A stretch of 64,000 bases of DNA from Dysgonomonas sp. 521 (GCF_010501055.1 NZ_QVMO01000005.1:43936-107935); one strand, 5' to 3'; shown: positions 52,769 to 62,745, counted from the first letter of the stretch. Translations and numbers: made by a program. Notes: a model not told the origin generated them from the sequence alone.

Positions 52769-52904
52769 AGTACATGACAAAAATTATTCAAACACGATTA
52801 GGAGACGATGTAGGGGCAGTGGCTTGTCCCTGCCCGCTTGTCATTGTTTACGGGCACCCACAAGGGATGCCCCTACAGCAGGATATAAAATTTTGTCATG
52901 TACT
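52769..52904. repeat. Inverted-repeat element, family R3 (copy a)
   Basis: About 136 bp with terminal inverted repeats AGTACATGACAAAA / TTTTGTCATGTACT. Contains GTAGGGGCAGTGGCTTGTCC and GGGATGCCCCTACAGC. Near-identical copy at 62793-62930. Confidence 0.85.
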
Positions 52905-52928
52905 TAACAGTTTCTTATATTCTCTATC

Positions 52929-54560
52929 TTATTCCTCAAATTTCTCTTTTATTTCTTCATATTTCTTTTCTCCTACATAACGCTCGCGTGGAGTATAATG
53001 CGTTGAAAAAATACTTCTGGAATCGTCATAATCCACATAACTGATTCCTGCCAAATCGGATATAGAGTATATAAAATCGGCAGAAGAATAGGAGCGTTCC
53101 TTTTCAAAAACGAGGTCTTTCCTGAACTTACGGTACGCCGGCGACAACCATACTACGAATGGAATTTCGCTCATTGGCGGCGAAACCTTCTCATAGGCAT
53201 GCCCGGCAAAGTTCCGGTAATCATACATCTCTTCCCCGTGGTCAGAGAGGTACACCAGTGCGGCGTTCCGGTTTTGCCGCTTCTCCAGATTGCGTATGAT
53301 GCTGTTGATTATATAGTCGTTGTACAATACCGAATTATCGTATCTGTCGATTATCTTTTTCGCCTTTTCGTCCCTGTATGGCGCGTCGGCTACTATCCTG
53401 TCTTTACGATGATCGAAGATGATATATTCTTTCGGGTATCTGAATTCATACGCCATATGGTTGCCTATCAGGTGTATAATGACAAGCTTGTTTTTCCTGT
53501 TATCCTTTTCCAGTATCTTGTCCAACACAGGGAGCACTATATCGTCATGCTGCTTGTATGGTGCCAGATTATATTTGGTGCCGGCAAGAGACAGCAATAT
53601 ATCATAGCTGGAACGAAGTTCTTCGCTAAATTCCTGATTACTTATCAGATATGTGTCGTAGCCCGCACGGTTGAATAACTCGTACATCGAAGGCTTTGAG
53701 CTAAAGTAATACGGATGCTCAGCCTCTTGCATGGATAGTATAGAGCGAATGACGGGGATGGTATGTACATGTGGCGCAACAATATCCTGATATACAATCA
53801 GGCTATCCCCATATCCCGATAATAGCGGATTTGTTTTCCTGACATATCCGTAGAGTGACATGTGATGCTTGTTTAACGATTCGCCAATGATGAGTACTAT
53901 CACTTGCGGTATTGTATCCTGATGTTCAGCCTTAACGATGTAATCTTCTTTCTGCCGCTCCCTGATTTCCTTTATTTCATGTTTCGTCCGTATTTTATAA
54001 CTGATAAATGTTTTGTAAAAATTGACGAAGTACACCGAGCGGGAAATTCTGTCTACACCTACAATAGTTACGATGGTAATAATGCATAATATAAATAGTG
54101 TCTTATATCTCTTTACGTTAAGTGGTTTGAATGACCTCATTGTGCATACCATCACAATAGGAATAGCGGCATAAATAAGAACTCCGGTAATAACCCAGAG
54201 GCTCAGATAGTGAGCGACGAATTCCTTGCTTTCTTCCGGATTGGTTTCGAACAGGCTGGTAACGCTGTTCTGTTCCAGCATCACATGGGCAAAGAGCAGA
54301 TACGCCAGATAGATAGACCCGGGAATGACAGAGATGGCGAGCATCACGGAGTATATGATTTTTTCGGCTCTGGAACTGATAAATAAAGACAGGATGAGAA
54401 TAGCAGCGAACAACAGGCTACACACCAAAAAGACAGCAACTTTATCGATGAAAGTAAAGTTTTCGGCCAGCGGGCATAATATGGGTAATAAGAGTAGTAT
54501 ATAAAAAAGGAAAAAGAATTGCATCTTCTTTCTTTTTAGTACAGTAAATATTTCACTCAT
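52929..54560 (-). CDS. Phosphoethanolamine transferase-like sulfatase-fold protein
   Basis: Membrane enzyme of 543 residues: five N-terminal helices (to about 190), then a periplasmic alkaline-phosphatase/sulfatase domain. IGESLNKHHMSLYGY is the family nucleophile region (usually GEThR/S; here the acceptor residue would be Ser or Thr of GES), and LSDHGEEMYDY is the metal-binding motif. EptA-type enzymes add phosphoethanolamine to lipid A. A -7 element TATATTTG lies at 54646-54639 on the minus strand. Confidence 0.87.
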   Translation of the reverse strand: MSEIFTVLKRKKMQFFFLFYILLLLPILCPLAENFTFIDKVAVFLVCSLLFAAILILSLFISSRAEKIIYSVMLAISVIPGSIYLAYLLFAHVMLEQNSVTSLFETNPEESKEFVAHYLSLWVITGVLIYAAIPIVMVCTMRSFKPLNVKRYKTLFILCIITIVTIVGVDRISRSVYFVNFYKTFISYKIRTKHEIKEIRERQKEDYIVKAEHQDTIPQVIVLIIGESLNKHHMSLYGYVRKTNPLLSGYGDSLIVYQDIVAPHVHTIPVIRSILSMQEAEHPYYFSSKPSMYELFNRAGYDTYLISNQEFSEELRSSYDILLSLAGTKYNLAPYKQHDDIVLPVLDKILEKDNRKNKLVIIHLIGNHMAYEFRYPKEYIIFDHRKDRIVADAPYRDEKAKKIIDRYDNSVLYNDYIINSIIRNLEKRQNRNAALVYLSDHGEEMYDYRNFAGHAYEKVSPPMSEIPFVVWLSPAYRKFRKDLVFEKERSYSSADFIYSISDLAGISYVDYDDSRSIFSTHYTPRERYVGEKKYEEIKEKFEE

Positions 54561-54674
54561 TTGTATCGTTCAGATTCACAATTTATTTATAGCCAGGCAA
54601 TATTGTCGTAGTGTAATAAAAACCCATTTCCGAGTGCACAAATATAGTATTTTATTCTTACTTTTGATATGATT

Positions 54675-54860
54675 TTAAGTAACTGCTTAAATTTGATTGG
54701 CAATCTTATTTTGTATTATTTCAAATATATTTTTTTCTTTTATTCGCAGGTTTAGCGGGCTAAACCAAGAGTGAAAAGTAGAAAATAGAGAAGAAAGAAT
54801 AAAAATAAGAGCCAGAGAGCAATCAAAACAGTTATATGAAATAATTTCGGTCAAATTTAA
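54675..54860. repeat. Diverged R1-like element
   Basis: Starts near AACTGCTTAAATTTGAT and contains GGTTTAGCGGGCTAAACCAA as in R1 copies e and f, but is more degenerate. No coding frame. Confidence 0.5.
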
Positions 54861-54863
54861 CAT

Positions 54864-55085
54864 AGTACATGACAAAAAATATATACTATCCTTCTAACCC
54901 TTCCCCCTTCGGGTACTTCCCTTTATCAAAAGGGAAGAATGCCTGACAGATCAAACGGCATCTGTCTTCGCTTTGCGACTCTCCCCTCGCTTCTCCCTCT
55001 CCTTTTGGGGAGGGCCGGGGTGGGGTCGGGAGTGCCCACAGGGCGAGGGGTTGAACCTTAATATTCTATTTTTTGTCATGTACTT
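54864..55085. repeat. R3-ended element with CCCCTCC-type cargo
   Basis: Ends AGTACATGACAAAAAATA and TATTTTTTGTCATGTACT are those of R3, but the interior is unlike R3a and instead holds CTCCCTCTCCTTTTGGGGAG and TTCCCTTTATCAAAAGGGAA palindromes of the type found in ileS. A composite of two repeat families. Ends 45 bp before the CorA gene. Confidence 0.65.
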
Positions 55086-55129
55086 AGCAAATTTAAACAG
55101 TTAAATATGTTAAATCATATTTGTTAAAT

Positions 55130-56206
55130 ATGAGGAAAAGAACGCCCAGGAAATCGAAGAATAGCCTGACCCGTAATAATTACCTGTTAGCCAAACCAAC
55201 CTATTTCGGCGATAAGAATATTCCGATGTCGATAGAGTTGGTTCAGTATGATAATATGCGTGTCGCAGTTAAGAATATTCAGTTGCAGGCAGCCATCGCA
55301 GAGCAACTGGATAAGACGAAAGTCAACTGGGTGAAAATAACCGGAATATCCGATGCTATTAGTGTAAACCGTATTTGTAAAGAGCTGGGCTTACATAGCT
55401 TTGATGTGAAAGACTTGCTGGCAGACCAGCAGGTAGTGAAGGCCGTAGGATACGATAACGTGTCATTTATCCTGATGTCTGCTTTTTATCAGGATAAGGC
55501 TGTGGCCGATATCGACGATATGCAGGTTGCCTTTATCCTCGGTAAAAACTTTGTTGTAAGTTTTCAGGAAGCTTCAGTCCCTGTATTTGAGGAAGTAAAG
55601 AAGAATATAGAGGAGAATAATGTCTTGATCAGGCAAAAAGGTGCCGATTTCCTTTTATATATATTGCTCAATGCCGTGAATACGTTCAATATCACTACGG
55701 TAATGGATATTGAAGACCGTCTGGCCGAGATCGAAGACCAGCTGATTATAGGCAGGGACTCTATTGACATTCTGCAACTGTTGCATGCATGCAGAGTCGA
55801 TTATATGCATATAAAACGCTCTACCATTTCGTTACGGGAAGAGTTTGCCAACCTGCTGCATAATACCAATAAGCTGATTAAAGAAGAGAACCTGGTTTAT
55901 TATAACGACTTTGATGACCGTATGCGTACCACATTGGGCGATTTGGCTTCTTTCTACGAATCGCTGACATCTTTGCTGGATCTGTATTATAACAACAATA
56001 ACCTAAAGATGAATGAAATAATAAAGAGGCTGACTATTGTATCTACAATATTTATCCCTCTCACTTTCATGGTAGGGGTATGGGGTATGAATTTCAGGCT
56101 TATGCCCGAAACGGATTGGAAGTATGGTTATCTGGTTGCGTGGGTGGTACTGATCGCCATTGCGGTATTCTCTTATTTATGGATAAGGAAACAAAAATGG
56201 TTCTAG
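55130..56206 (+). CDS. corA: CorA-type magnesium transporter
   Basis: Protein of 358 residues from the ATG at 55130 (a TTG three codons upstream is less likely). Large cytoplasmic alpha/beta funnel (1-290), then two helices at the C-terminus with the selectivity signature GMN (VWGMNF, about 323-328) and a positively charged end. Homopentameric Mg2+/Co2+ channel. Confidence 0.92.
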   Translation: MRKRTPRKSKNSLTRNNYLLAKPTYFGDKNIPMSIELVQYDNMRVAVKNIQLQAAIAEQLDKTKVNWVKITGISDAISVNRICKELGLHSFDVKDLLADQQVVKAVGYDNVSFILMSAFYQDKAVADIDDMQVAFILGKNFVVSFQEASVPVFEEVKKNIEENNVLIRQKGADFLLYILLNAVNTFNITTVMDIEDRLAEIEDQLIIGRDSIDILQLLHACRVDYMHIKRSTISLREEFANLLHNTNKLIKEENLVYYNDFDDRMRTTLGDLASFYESLTSLLDLYYNNNNLKMNEIIKRLTIVSTIFIPLTFMVGVWGMNFRLMPETDWKYGYLVAWVVLIAIAVFSYLWIRKQKWF

Positions 56207-56238
56207 AAAGAATAAAGGTATAAGTAGAAAGCAATAAG

Positions 56239-56453
56239 TTATGCGAATCAAGGGTTAAATGTGCCGTTAGGCACACCATATTGGTAGAAATATGAATGAA
56301 ATTCGTTTTTTTGTGCCGTCAGGTACAAAATGTGAATTGTTCTGTAGATATTGCGTACCTGACGGCACGCAATTAACCGGTTAAAGCTTCTTTCTACCAA
56401 CATTCAGTCCCTAAAGGGACAAAAAATAGTACATTTAATCCTTGATTCGCATA
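56239..56453. repeat. Inverted-repeat element, family R2 (copy c)
   Basis: TTATGCGAATCAAGG ... CCTTGATTCGCATAA, same orientation and inner palindromes as R2a. Confidence 0.85.
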
Positions 56454-56468
56454 AGTTTCTGATTATTA

Positions 56469-56515
56469 TAATCTTGAAATCTTGAAATTTTGAAATATGA
56501 AATCTTGAAATCTAA
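56469..56515 (+). repeat. Short tandem repeat CTTGAAAT
   Basis: About five imperfect units of ATCTTGAA/ATTTTGAA in a row just before the TPR gene. Could be phase-variable spacing for the promoter or RBS, or a remnant. Confidence 0.5.
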
Positions 56516-56523
56516 TTATAGTT

Positions 56524-57660
56524 ATGAAAAGAGTTGTATTTACACTGTTCGTTCTGGTATTGAGTATCATGCCATATTCCGGTTTTTCGCAGGTGACATA
56601 TTCCGGCGATGATATTAAAAGCCTGTTTGAAAAAGGCTTTTATCAGGAAATCGTAGACCAATATGCGGGAAAACCCCGAAGCCTTTCTGCTGATGAACTT
56701 TCCTGTGTGGCAGAGGCCTATTTTCATCTGAATGACATAGATGATGCTTCTAAATATGCGGATATGGCTATCCAGAAAAGTTCGAAAAGCGCAAAGGCGT
56801 ATTACGTAAAAGGTATGGTTCTTGGCTCGAAAGGCACAATAAATCAGGCTTTAACTAATATGAAGAAGGCTGTGCAGTTGTCTCCGGATTATGCCGATGC
56901 GTATACCGGTATGGCAGATATCTATTATACACAGGATAATATTACGCTGGCATTGGAGAATTACAGGAAAGCGGTATCATTGACCCCTCCTTCCGAGAAA
57001 GCATTTTATATGATAGGTGTAATATATGCCGGAAAAGAAGACTTTAAGAATGCTTTGGATACATTCTATGTAGCCAAGTCAAAGATAGTACAGGATAAGG
57101 AATTACTGGTTACCGTGCTTTACAATATCGGAAAGATGGAGTTTGATATTGGAAGATATACGAAGTCTGTCGAAGCTTACGAAGAGTTGATCAGCTATTT
57201 CCCCGATGACTACTATTCGTACGAAAAGATTGTACAGTGCTACAATGCGTTAGGATTGTACGACCATGCCAATACCTATAAAACCAAGTTGTATGAAGCA
57301 TACAAAGCGGGGCAACTGGCAGCTACGAGTATCGCCGATAATTTTTGTACCGACCAGTTTAAGGTAGGCAGTATGGATGTCTTTGCATACGAGCGCTACG
57401 AAGACGCTTCTTGCCGGCCGTTTGTCAAAAATATATTTTACGTAATGAATAATGCAGGGGAGGTAGACTCATCTGTTTTTGTGGATTATACGCCTTCTAC
57501 TGACGATACAACAAAAGGGGAATATAAGTTTGCCATGATAAAAGGGATAACCCGCTATACATTCGACCGCGCTTTTCCGGTCAATGTAAGTTATGCCAGA
57601 TTACGCCCCTATGTAGAGGATATTATTATAGGTAAAATACAGCCAACGGCGTCTAATTAA
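56524..57660 (+). CDS. Secreted TPR-repeat protein
   Basis: Protein of 378 residues with signal peptide (VVFTLFVLVLSIMPYSGFSQ). About five tetratricopeptide repeats between 30 and 260 (for example AYYVKGMVLGSKGTINQALT, AYTGMADIYYTQDNITLALE), then a beta-rich C-terminal domain. A periplasmic scaffold by pattern; function unknown. Its stop codon overlaps the end of the convergent rluA-type gene by 8 bp. Confidence 0.85.
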   Translation: MKRVVFTLFVLVLSIMPYSGFSQVTYSGDDIKSLFEKGFYQEIVDQYAGKPRSLSADELSCVAEAYFHLNDIDDASKYADMAIQKSSKSAKAYYVKGMVLGSKGTINQALTNMKKAVQLSPDYADAYTGMADIYYTQDNITLALENYRKAVSLTPPSEKAFYMIGVIYAGKEDFKNALDTFYVAKSKIVQDKELLVTVLYNIGKMEFDIGRYTKSVEAYEELISYFPDDYYSYEKIVQCYNALGLYDHANTYKTKLYEAYKAGQLAATSIADNFCTDQFKVGSMDVFAYERYEDASCRPFVKNIFYVMNNAGEVDSSVFVDYTPSTDDTTKGEYKFAMIKGITRYTFDRAFPVNVSYARLRPYVEDIIIGKIQPTASN

Positions 57661-58330
57661 TAGCCTTTTCCAATGCCTGCCAGAGTGTGTCTTTCGGCAG
57701 AGGGGCGGTAACTTCTATCCGTTCCTTGGATACAGGATGTATAAAAGATATCTTACGGGCGTGCAGGCTGATGCCTCCGTCCGGATTCGACCTGTCGAAG
57801 CCATATTTCAGGTCGCCTTTTATGGGGCAGCCCATTTTTGCCAGTTGCACCCGTATCTGATGATGACGTCCTGTCTCAAGGTCTATTTCAAGCATGTTAT
57901 ACCTGTCGGAGCGTGCTATTAGCTTATAATGGAGTATGGCGAGCTTTGAGTTCGGTTTTTCAGTATCGTAAGCATATGACTTATTCTGCTTTTCGTTCCT
58001 TACCAGATAGTGTCTCAGGGTGCCTTCCGTTTCTTTAGGTGTATTTTTTACTATAGCCCAGTATGTCTTGTCTATCTCTTTATTCTTAAACATTTCATTC
58101 AGGCGGCTAAGGGCTTTGCTCGTCTTGGCAAAAACGACTATACCGCTTACCGGACGGTCGAGACGATGGGTAACCCCGCAAAAGACATTGCCGGGTTTGT
58201 TATATTTTTCTTTCAGGTACTCTTTTACAATCTCAGAGAGGGGCTTGTCGCCTGTTTTGTCTCCCTGAACGATCTCCGATACTGTCTTGTTGACAATGAT
58301 GATATGGTTATCTTCGTATAATACAGTCAT
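57653..58330 (-). CDS. RluA-family pseudouridine synthase
   Basis: Protein of 225 residues, without S4 domain. Catalytic motif GVTHRLDRPVSGIVVFAKT (Asp in HRLDRP) near 53-71; later TGRHHQIRVQLA. Converts uridine to pseudouridine in rRNA or tRNA; target unknown. Confidence 0.9.
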   Translation of the reverse strand: MTVLYEDNHIIIVNKTVSEIVQGDKTGDKPLSEIVKEYLKEKYNKPGNVFCGVTHRLDRPVSGIVVFAKTSKALSRLNEMFKNKEIDKTYWAIVKNTPKETEGTLRHYLVRNEKQNKSYAYDTEKPNSKLAILHYKLIARSDRYNMLEIDLETGRHHQIRVQLAKMGCPIKGDLKYGFDRSNPDGGISLHARKISFIHPVSKERIEVTAPLPKDTLWQALEKAIN

Positions 58331-58382
58331 TTTCTTAGGCGCTAGTTACAGGTTATAACCATGTTTATCTTGAATACAAAGA

Positions 58383-58413
58383 AAAACCTTTCGACTGACA
58401 ATCGAAAGGTTTT
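58383..58413 (-). terminator. Intrinsic terminator of the CoA-transferase gene
   Basis: Twelve-bp perfect stem AAAACCTTTCGA/TCGAAAGGTTTT (58383-58394 with 58402-58413), loop of 7, followed on the minus strand by a T-rich run. Confidence 0.9.
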
Positions 58414-58441
58414 CCATATTTTCTTTTTTCAGCTTAGCTGA

Positions 58442-59932
58442 TTAAGCTTTCTTTTCCCATTTCACGTTGTGCATGTCTCCTGTTTCGGCAAATGCCTTGT
58501 GGAATGCAAAAGCATTGTACATATCAAATTTAGTATGCCCTTGCGGCGCGTTTTTGATATACTCCTGCAACAGAGGACGATAGTCAGGATGAGCGCATTT
58601 GTTTATGATTTCCTGAGCTCTGTCTTCCGGACATTTTCCGCGAAGGTCAGCCACGCCATATTCCGAAATAATGATTTTTACTGAATGTTCGCTATGGTCT
58701 TCGTGTGCTACCAATGGTACGATAGAACTGATCTTTCCGCCTTTGGCAACCGATGGGGTTACAAATATTGAAAGATAAGCGCTGCGTGTAAAGTCGCCCG
58801 AGCCTCCGATACCGTTCATCATCTTGGTACCCATTACATGCGTAGAGTTGATGTTGCCGTAAATGTCAGCTTCGATAGCTGTATTGATAGCGATAACTCC
58901 CAGACGGCGAACTATTTCAGGGTTGTTTGAATATTCGGAAGGACGCAGCACGACTCTTTCTTTGAAGAAGTCCAGATTCTTGTATATATGTTCGATACAT
59001 GGATTACTTACAGTAAGGGAACATCCGCTTGCAAATTTCACACGGCCCGATTCCATCAATCCGATAACGGCATCCTGTATTACCTCTGTGTAAACTTCGA
59101 AGTCTGGTATGTCTTTGCTGTCTCCCATTGCGGCAAGCACGGCGTTAGCGATATTACCTACACCCGACTGAACAGGCAGGAATGTCTTTGGCATACGGCC
59201 TGCAGCCATTTCTTCAACGAAAAATTTGGCTACATTCTTACCTATCTGGGCTGTTACTTCGTCCACCGGCGCAAAGCCACCGCCTTCGTTAGGTTCATTT
59301 GTTTCTACAACGATTATTTTGCTTGGGTCAACTTTTATACAGTCCATACCTACTCTGTCTTTCACATTGTAGACTGGCATATCCTGACGGTTAGTCGGAT
59401 CCTGAGGCTCCTGTATATCGTGCATTCCTCTCATTTCTTTCGGGTTCCATCTGTTTAGCTCCACAATCACTGTTTTGGCTAAACGGGCTACAGTAGGGGA
59501 GATACCCACACCACAGGTAGGAACTATTTCTCCGTCTTCGGTTACGTCACATGCTTCGATAACAGCGACATCGATATCACCATAGAAGCCGTAGCGGATA
59601 TCCTGTGCCATTGTAGACAAATGCAGGTCGCAGAATTTTATATCCCCCTTATTGATCGCACTACGCATGTCATTGTTTGTCTGATAAGGAGCACGGAAGT
59701 TAATCGCGTTTGCCCTTGTCAGCATACCATCCAGCTTGTCGCCGGTAGATGCTCCGGTGAATACGTTAATCTTAAATGGATTACCTTTTGCGTGTTCTTC
59801 TTCGGCACGTTTTGCAATAAATCCGGGAACAACTTTAGGACAGCCTGCATGCGTAAAGCCGCTGAACCCTACATTGTAGTTGTTGTTGATAATGGAGGCT
59901 GCCTCTTCAGCAGTCATAAATTTTAAAGCCAT
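58442..59932 (-). CDS. Acetyl-CoA hydrolase/transferase (succinate:acetate CoA-transferase type)
   Basis: Protein of 496 residues. N-terminal FSGFTHAGCPKVVP, catalytic-glutamate region EVYTEVIQDAVIGLM, glycine loop VQSGVGNIANAVLAAMG and C-terminal EYGVADLRGKCPEDRA. Moves CoA between acetate, succinate or propionate in fermentative metabolism. Single-gene unit with its own promoter and terminator. Confidence 0.93.
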   Translation of the reverse strand: MALKFMTAEEAASIINNNYNVGFSGFTHAGCPKVVPGFIAKRAEEEHAKGNPFKINVFTGASTGDKLDGMLTRANAINFRAPYQTNNDMRSAINKGDIKFCDLHLSTMAQDIRYGFYGDIDVAVIEACDVTEDGEIVPTCGVGISPTVARLAKTVIVELNRWNPKEMRGMHDIQEPQDPTNRQDMPVYNVKDRVGMDCIKVDPSKIIVVETNEPNEGGGFAPVDEVTAQIGKNVAKFFVEEMAAGRMPKTFLPVQSGVGNIANAVLAAMGDSKDIPDFEVYTEVIQDAVIGLMESGRVKFASGCSLTVSNPCIEHIYKNLDFFKERVVLRPSEYSNNPEIVRRLGVIAINTAIEADIYGNINSTHVMGTKMMNGIGGSGDFTRSAYLSIFVTPSVAKGGKISSIVPLVAHEDHSEHSVKIIISEYGVADLRGKCPEDRAQEIINKCAHPDYRPLLQEYIKNAPQGHTKFDMYNAFAFHKAFAETGDMHNVKWEKKA

Positions 59933-60001
59933 GTTCTTTCTTAAAAGTTATGATTTAATATATTGTTAAGTTGATTCCAAAACACCTGCTCTTTTGCGCT
60001 G

Positions 60002-60009
60002 CAAAAGTA
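60002..60009 (-). promoter_or_regulatory. -7 promoter element of the CoA-transferase gene
   Basis: TACTTTTG on the minus strand, TAnnTTTG match, 70 bp before the start codon. Confidence 0.5.
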
Positions 60010-60235
60010 CAAAATTATTAACCGAACAGCTAATTTTATATATTAAAAATTTAGTACTTTGAATATAAGCCCCCTCTGCCTCTCCCAAAAGGCAAGAAGA
60101 TATGCTTCTACAGGGCTTTGCTACAAGCCTCTCCATTGGGGGACAGGGCTGTTAAGTTCTGATTTACATACGCTTCGCTCCTGTGAGGGCTGGTTGTCTC
60201 TTTTTATCTGTAGATCATTCACTTGCCTACTTCTA

Positions 60236-60430
60236 AGTAACTGTTAGGGAATTTCTCGTTCTGATTTTTAGAATTGTTTTTGAGATAATTTTTACTTCCG
60301 CGAAGCGATAGTAGCGGGCTACTTGAGCTGAGTGAAAGAGAAAATTAACCGAAAACAAGCTAAAAATGAACGAAGAACTCTTAACCTTTCTCTTATGAAA
60401 AAGAATTCGTGAAATTTCCTAACAGTTACT
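60236..60430. repeat. Diverged R1-like element (copy h)
   Basis: Ends AGTAACTGTTAGG and CCTAACAGTTACT, inner TAGTAGCGGGCTACTTGAGC and AGCTAAAAATGAACGAAGAA shared in part with R1a. Between 60065 and 60235 lies further degenerate repeat sequence with ACATACGCTTCGCTCCTGTG; no gene. Confidence 0.6.
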
Positions 60431-60431
60431 A

Positions 60432-60602
60432 AGAGCCTGTTTAAATTTTATACGAATATTTTATTATACTTTTTCTTCGTTCATTTTTAGTCTGTTTTCG
60501 GCTGTTTTTCCTTTCTCTCAACTCAACCAACGGTCACAGGTGCGAAGCGTATGTAAAAAAGCATCTCTAAAAATTTGAACGAATAAAATTTAAACAGACT
60601 CT
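60432..60602. repeat. Inverted-repeat element, family R1 (copy d, inverted)
   Basis: Reverse of copy a: AGAGCCTGTTTAAATTTTAT ... ATTTAAACAGACTCT with CCTTTCTCTCAACTCAACCA inside. Confidence 0.85.
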
Positions 60603-60612
60603 AAATTTCCAT

Positions 60613-60620
60613 TACTTTTG
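60613..60620 (+). promoter_or_regulatory. -7 promoter element of the TonB receptor gene
   Basis: TACTTTTG, TAnnTTTG match, 37 bp before the start codon; UTR too short for a cobalamin riboswitch. Confidence 0.5.
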
Positions 60621-60656
60621 CACCGACATTTTATTTTATTAACCAATTAACTAAAA

Positions 60657-62675
60657 ATGAATCAAAAGAATTTTAGTCAAAAGCAGGCCTATCGTTTCAA
60701 GCGATTTGTGCGAAAGGCCTACAGTGCATTCAATAGTATGCACAGGCTTGTGAACATTGGTGTTGTATCGGGGTGCGCGCTGGCATGTCTTCATGTTTCG
60801 GTGGTGTCTGCCCAGTCGACAGATGGTAACGAGCAACAGCAAAAAGTGATGGAAAAGGAACTGGAGGAAGTGATGGTCACGGCCTCACGCGTAGAAACTC
60901 CTGTCAATCAGGTAGCCAAACTCGTTACGATAATCACGAAAGAGCAGATAGAGCAGGCGCCCGTCCAGAGTATACAGGATTTGTTAGTCTACGCCGCTAA
61001 CATAGACGTAATCCAACGAGGCGGCCACGGTGTACAGGCCGATATCTCCATCAGAGGCGGCACATTCGACCAGAACGCGGTACTACTCAACGGAATTAAT
61101 ATTTCCAATGCCCAGACAGGACACTATAGTTTCGACATCCCTGTCAATCTTTCCGACATTGAACGTATAGAGATCATTCACGGCCCTTCTGCCCTTATCT
61201 ACGGTGCCAGTGCTTTCTCAGGGGGAATCAATATTATTACAAAGAAAAACGCGGATTATAAGGCTTATGCCAGTGTAGAAGCTGGTATGCACAAGCTGCG
61301 CGGAATAGAAGTGCGCGGCTCGGCTCAAACGGGTATAGCCACCAACTCCTTATCCGTAGGTTACAGTTCATCGTCAGGCTACATAGCCAATAGCGACTAC
61401 GACCTGTACAATGTATTATGGCAAACACGTTTCAGGCTGAAAGGGACAAATAAGATGGACTTGCAGCTTGGCTATAACGATAAGAAATACGGGGCGAATA
61501 CTTTTTACTCAGCCAAGTTCCCGAATCAGTATGAACGGACAAGCACCTATATGGGGTCGCTGAAAGGGGAATTCGGTTCACAGCTAAAGATTATCCCCAT
61601 TATTTACTGGAACAGGCATCACGACCAGTTCGACCTGATAAAGGATGATAACTACGGGCGGAACCATCACAGGAACGATACCTATGGCGCTAATCTTATC
61701 TTCAACTATAAATGGAAATTAGGTACTACCAGCCTTGGCGGAGAACTGCGCAGGGAGGATATTATGAGTTCCGTCCTCGGCAAGGAGATGGTAGAGCCGC
61801 ACCGCAACTATAAGATGTATGACGACCGTACGAATGCCAGTGTGGCATTGGAGCATACCTTAAATTTCGAAAAGTTTGTATTCTCGGCAGGCGTACTGAT
61901 GAACCATAATACACTGATAAATGGTAAGTACAAGCTTTACCCCTCAGTGAGTGCATCGTACCGTCCCTTAGATGGGTTTAACATATCGGCATCGTGGAGT
62001 AAATCGACCCGTATGCCTACTTTTACCGACCTGTATTATACAACGGAGACACATAACGGAAACAGTGGACTAAAGCCGGAGAAGTCTGAATCACTGGAGC
62101 TTAATCTCAAGTATTCTCAGTCGTTTTTCAGCGCTTACCTTACCGGATTCCTCCAGTGGGGACGTGATATGATAGACTGGGTAAAAGTGGATGACAAATG
62201 GGCTTCGTGGAACCTTACCAAAGTGGATACCAAAGGCATTGAGATGGGCGTGAAGTTCCGTTTGGGGGATATTATCCCCGCTTTGGGCGGGCAATCGTCG
62301 CTGTCTCTCGATTATGCGCGTATGCGCCAGACCAGCGATACGCGGGAAATGGTATCGTTATACAGCCTGAACTACCTGCGTGATAAGTTTACAGCACAGT
62401 TTCATCATCAGCTATATAAAGGCTTTTCGGCGGGTTGGTATTTTCGCTTTCAAAAGCGCATGGGCTTTTATGAAAAGTATGAGAATCTGGAAAAGGTTGG
62501 CAATGAATCCTATCCGGCTTTTTCGACACTCGACCTGAAACTGAATTATAAATATAAAGACCTTATATTCAACCTGAGTATGAATAACCTGTATGATACC
62601 CATTACTTTGACAGGGGAAATATTCCGCAGGCGGGTTTCTGGCTGATGGGTGGTGTTAGTTATACTTTTAGGTAA
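60657..62675 (+). CDS. TonB-dependent receptor (BtuB/vitamin-type)
   Basis: Outer-membrane receptor of 672 residues. Unusually long basic N-terminus (about 30 residues rich in K, R, Q) before the signal-peptide core (NIGVVSGCALACLHVSVVSAQ). Plug: MVTASRVETPVNQ, ISIRGGTFDQNAVLLNGI, GPSALIYGASAFSGGINIIT; barrel ends MGGVSYTFR. Looks like a BtuB-like small-ligand receptor; no partner genes nearby, ligand unknown. Confidence 0.9.
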   Translation: MNQKNFSQKQAYRFKRFVRKAYSAFNSMHRLVNIGVVSGCALACLHVSVVSAQSTDGNEQQQKVMEKELEEVMVTASRVETPVNQVAKLVTIITKEQIEQAPVQSIQDLLVYAANIDVIQRGGHGVQADISIRGGTFDQNAVLLNGINISNAQTGHYSFDIPVNLSDIERIEIIHGPSALIYGASAFSGGINIITKKNADYKAYASVEAGMHKLRGIEVRGSAQTGIATNSLSVGYSSSSGYIANSDYDLYNVLWQTRFRLKGTNKMDLQLGYNDKKYGANTFYSAKFPNQYERTSTYMGSLKGEFGSQLKIIPIIYWNRHHDQFDLIKDDNYGRNHHRNDTYGANLIFNYKWKLGTTSLGGELRREDIMSSVLGKEMVEPHRNYKMYDDRTNASVALEHTLNFEKFVFSAGVLMNHNTLINGKYKLYPSVSASYRPLDGFNISASWSKSTRMPTFTDLYYTTETHNGNSGLKPEKSESLELNLKYSQSFFSAYLTGFLQWGRDMIDWVKVDDKWASWNLTKVDTKGIEMGVKFRLGDIIPALGGQSSLSLDYARMRQTSDTREMVSLYSLNYLRDKFTAQFHHQLYKGFSAGWYFRFQKRMGFYEKYENLEKVGNESYPAFSTLDLKLNYKYKDLIFNLSMNNLYDTHYFDRGNIPQAGFWLMGGVSYTFR

Positions 62676-62703
62676 ATTTGTATAACCACAGAGTACACAG
62701 AGT

Positions 62704-62745
62704 ATCACGGAGTTTATATTTCAAATAAAGAGAATACTCCGTGAT
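62704..62745 (+). terminator. Hairpin after the TonB receptor gene
   Basis: Ten-bp stem ATCACGGAGT/ACTCCGTGAT (62704-62713 with 62736-62745), loop of 22, followed by TTTCTTTTA. Larger palindrome character with CCACAGAG/CTCCGTGG flanks; may be a repeat. Confidence 0.5.

Noticed and set aside
55564..55770. Antisense frames inside corA, ileS, prfC and other genes
   Set aside because: They mirror strongly coding frames on the other strand and carry no start signals or family motifs.
60432..60656. Cobalamin riboswitch before the BtuB-like receptor
   Set aside because: The region is an inverted R1 element and the -7 element leaves a UTR of only about 30 nt.
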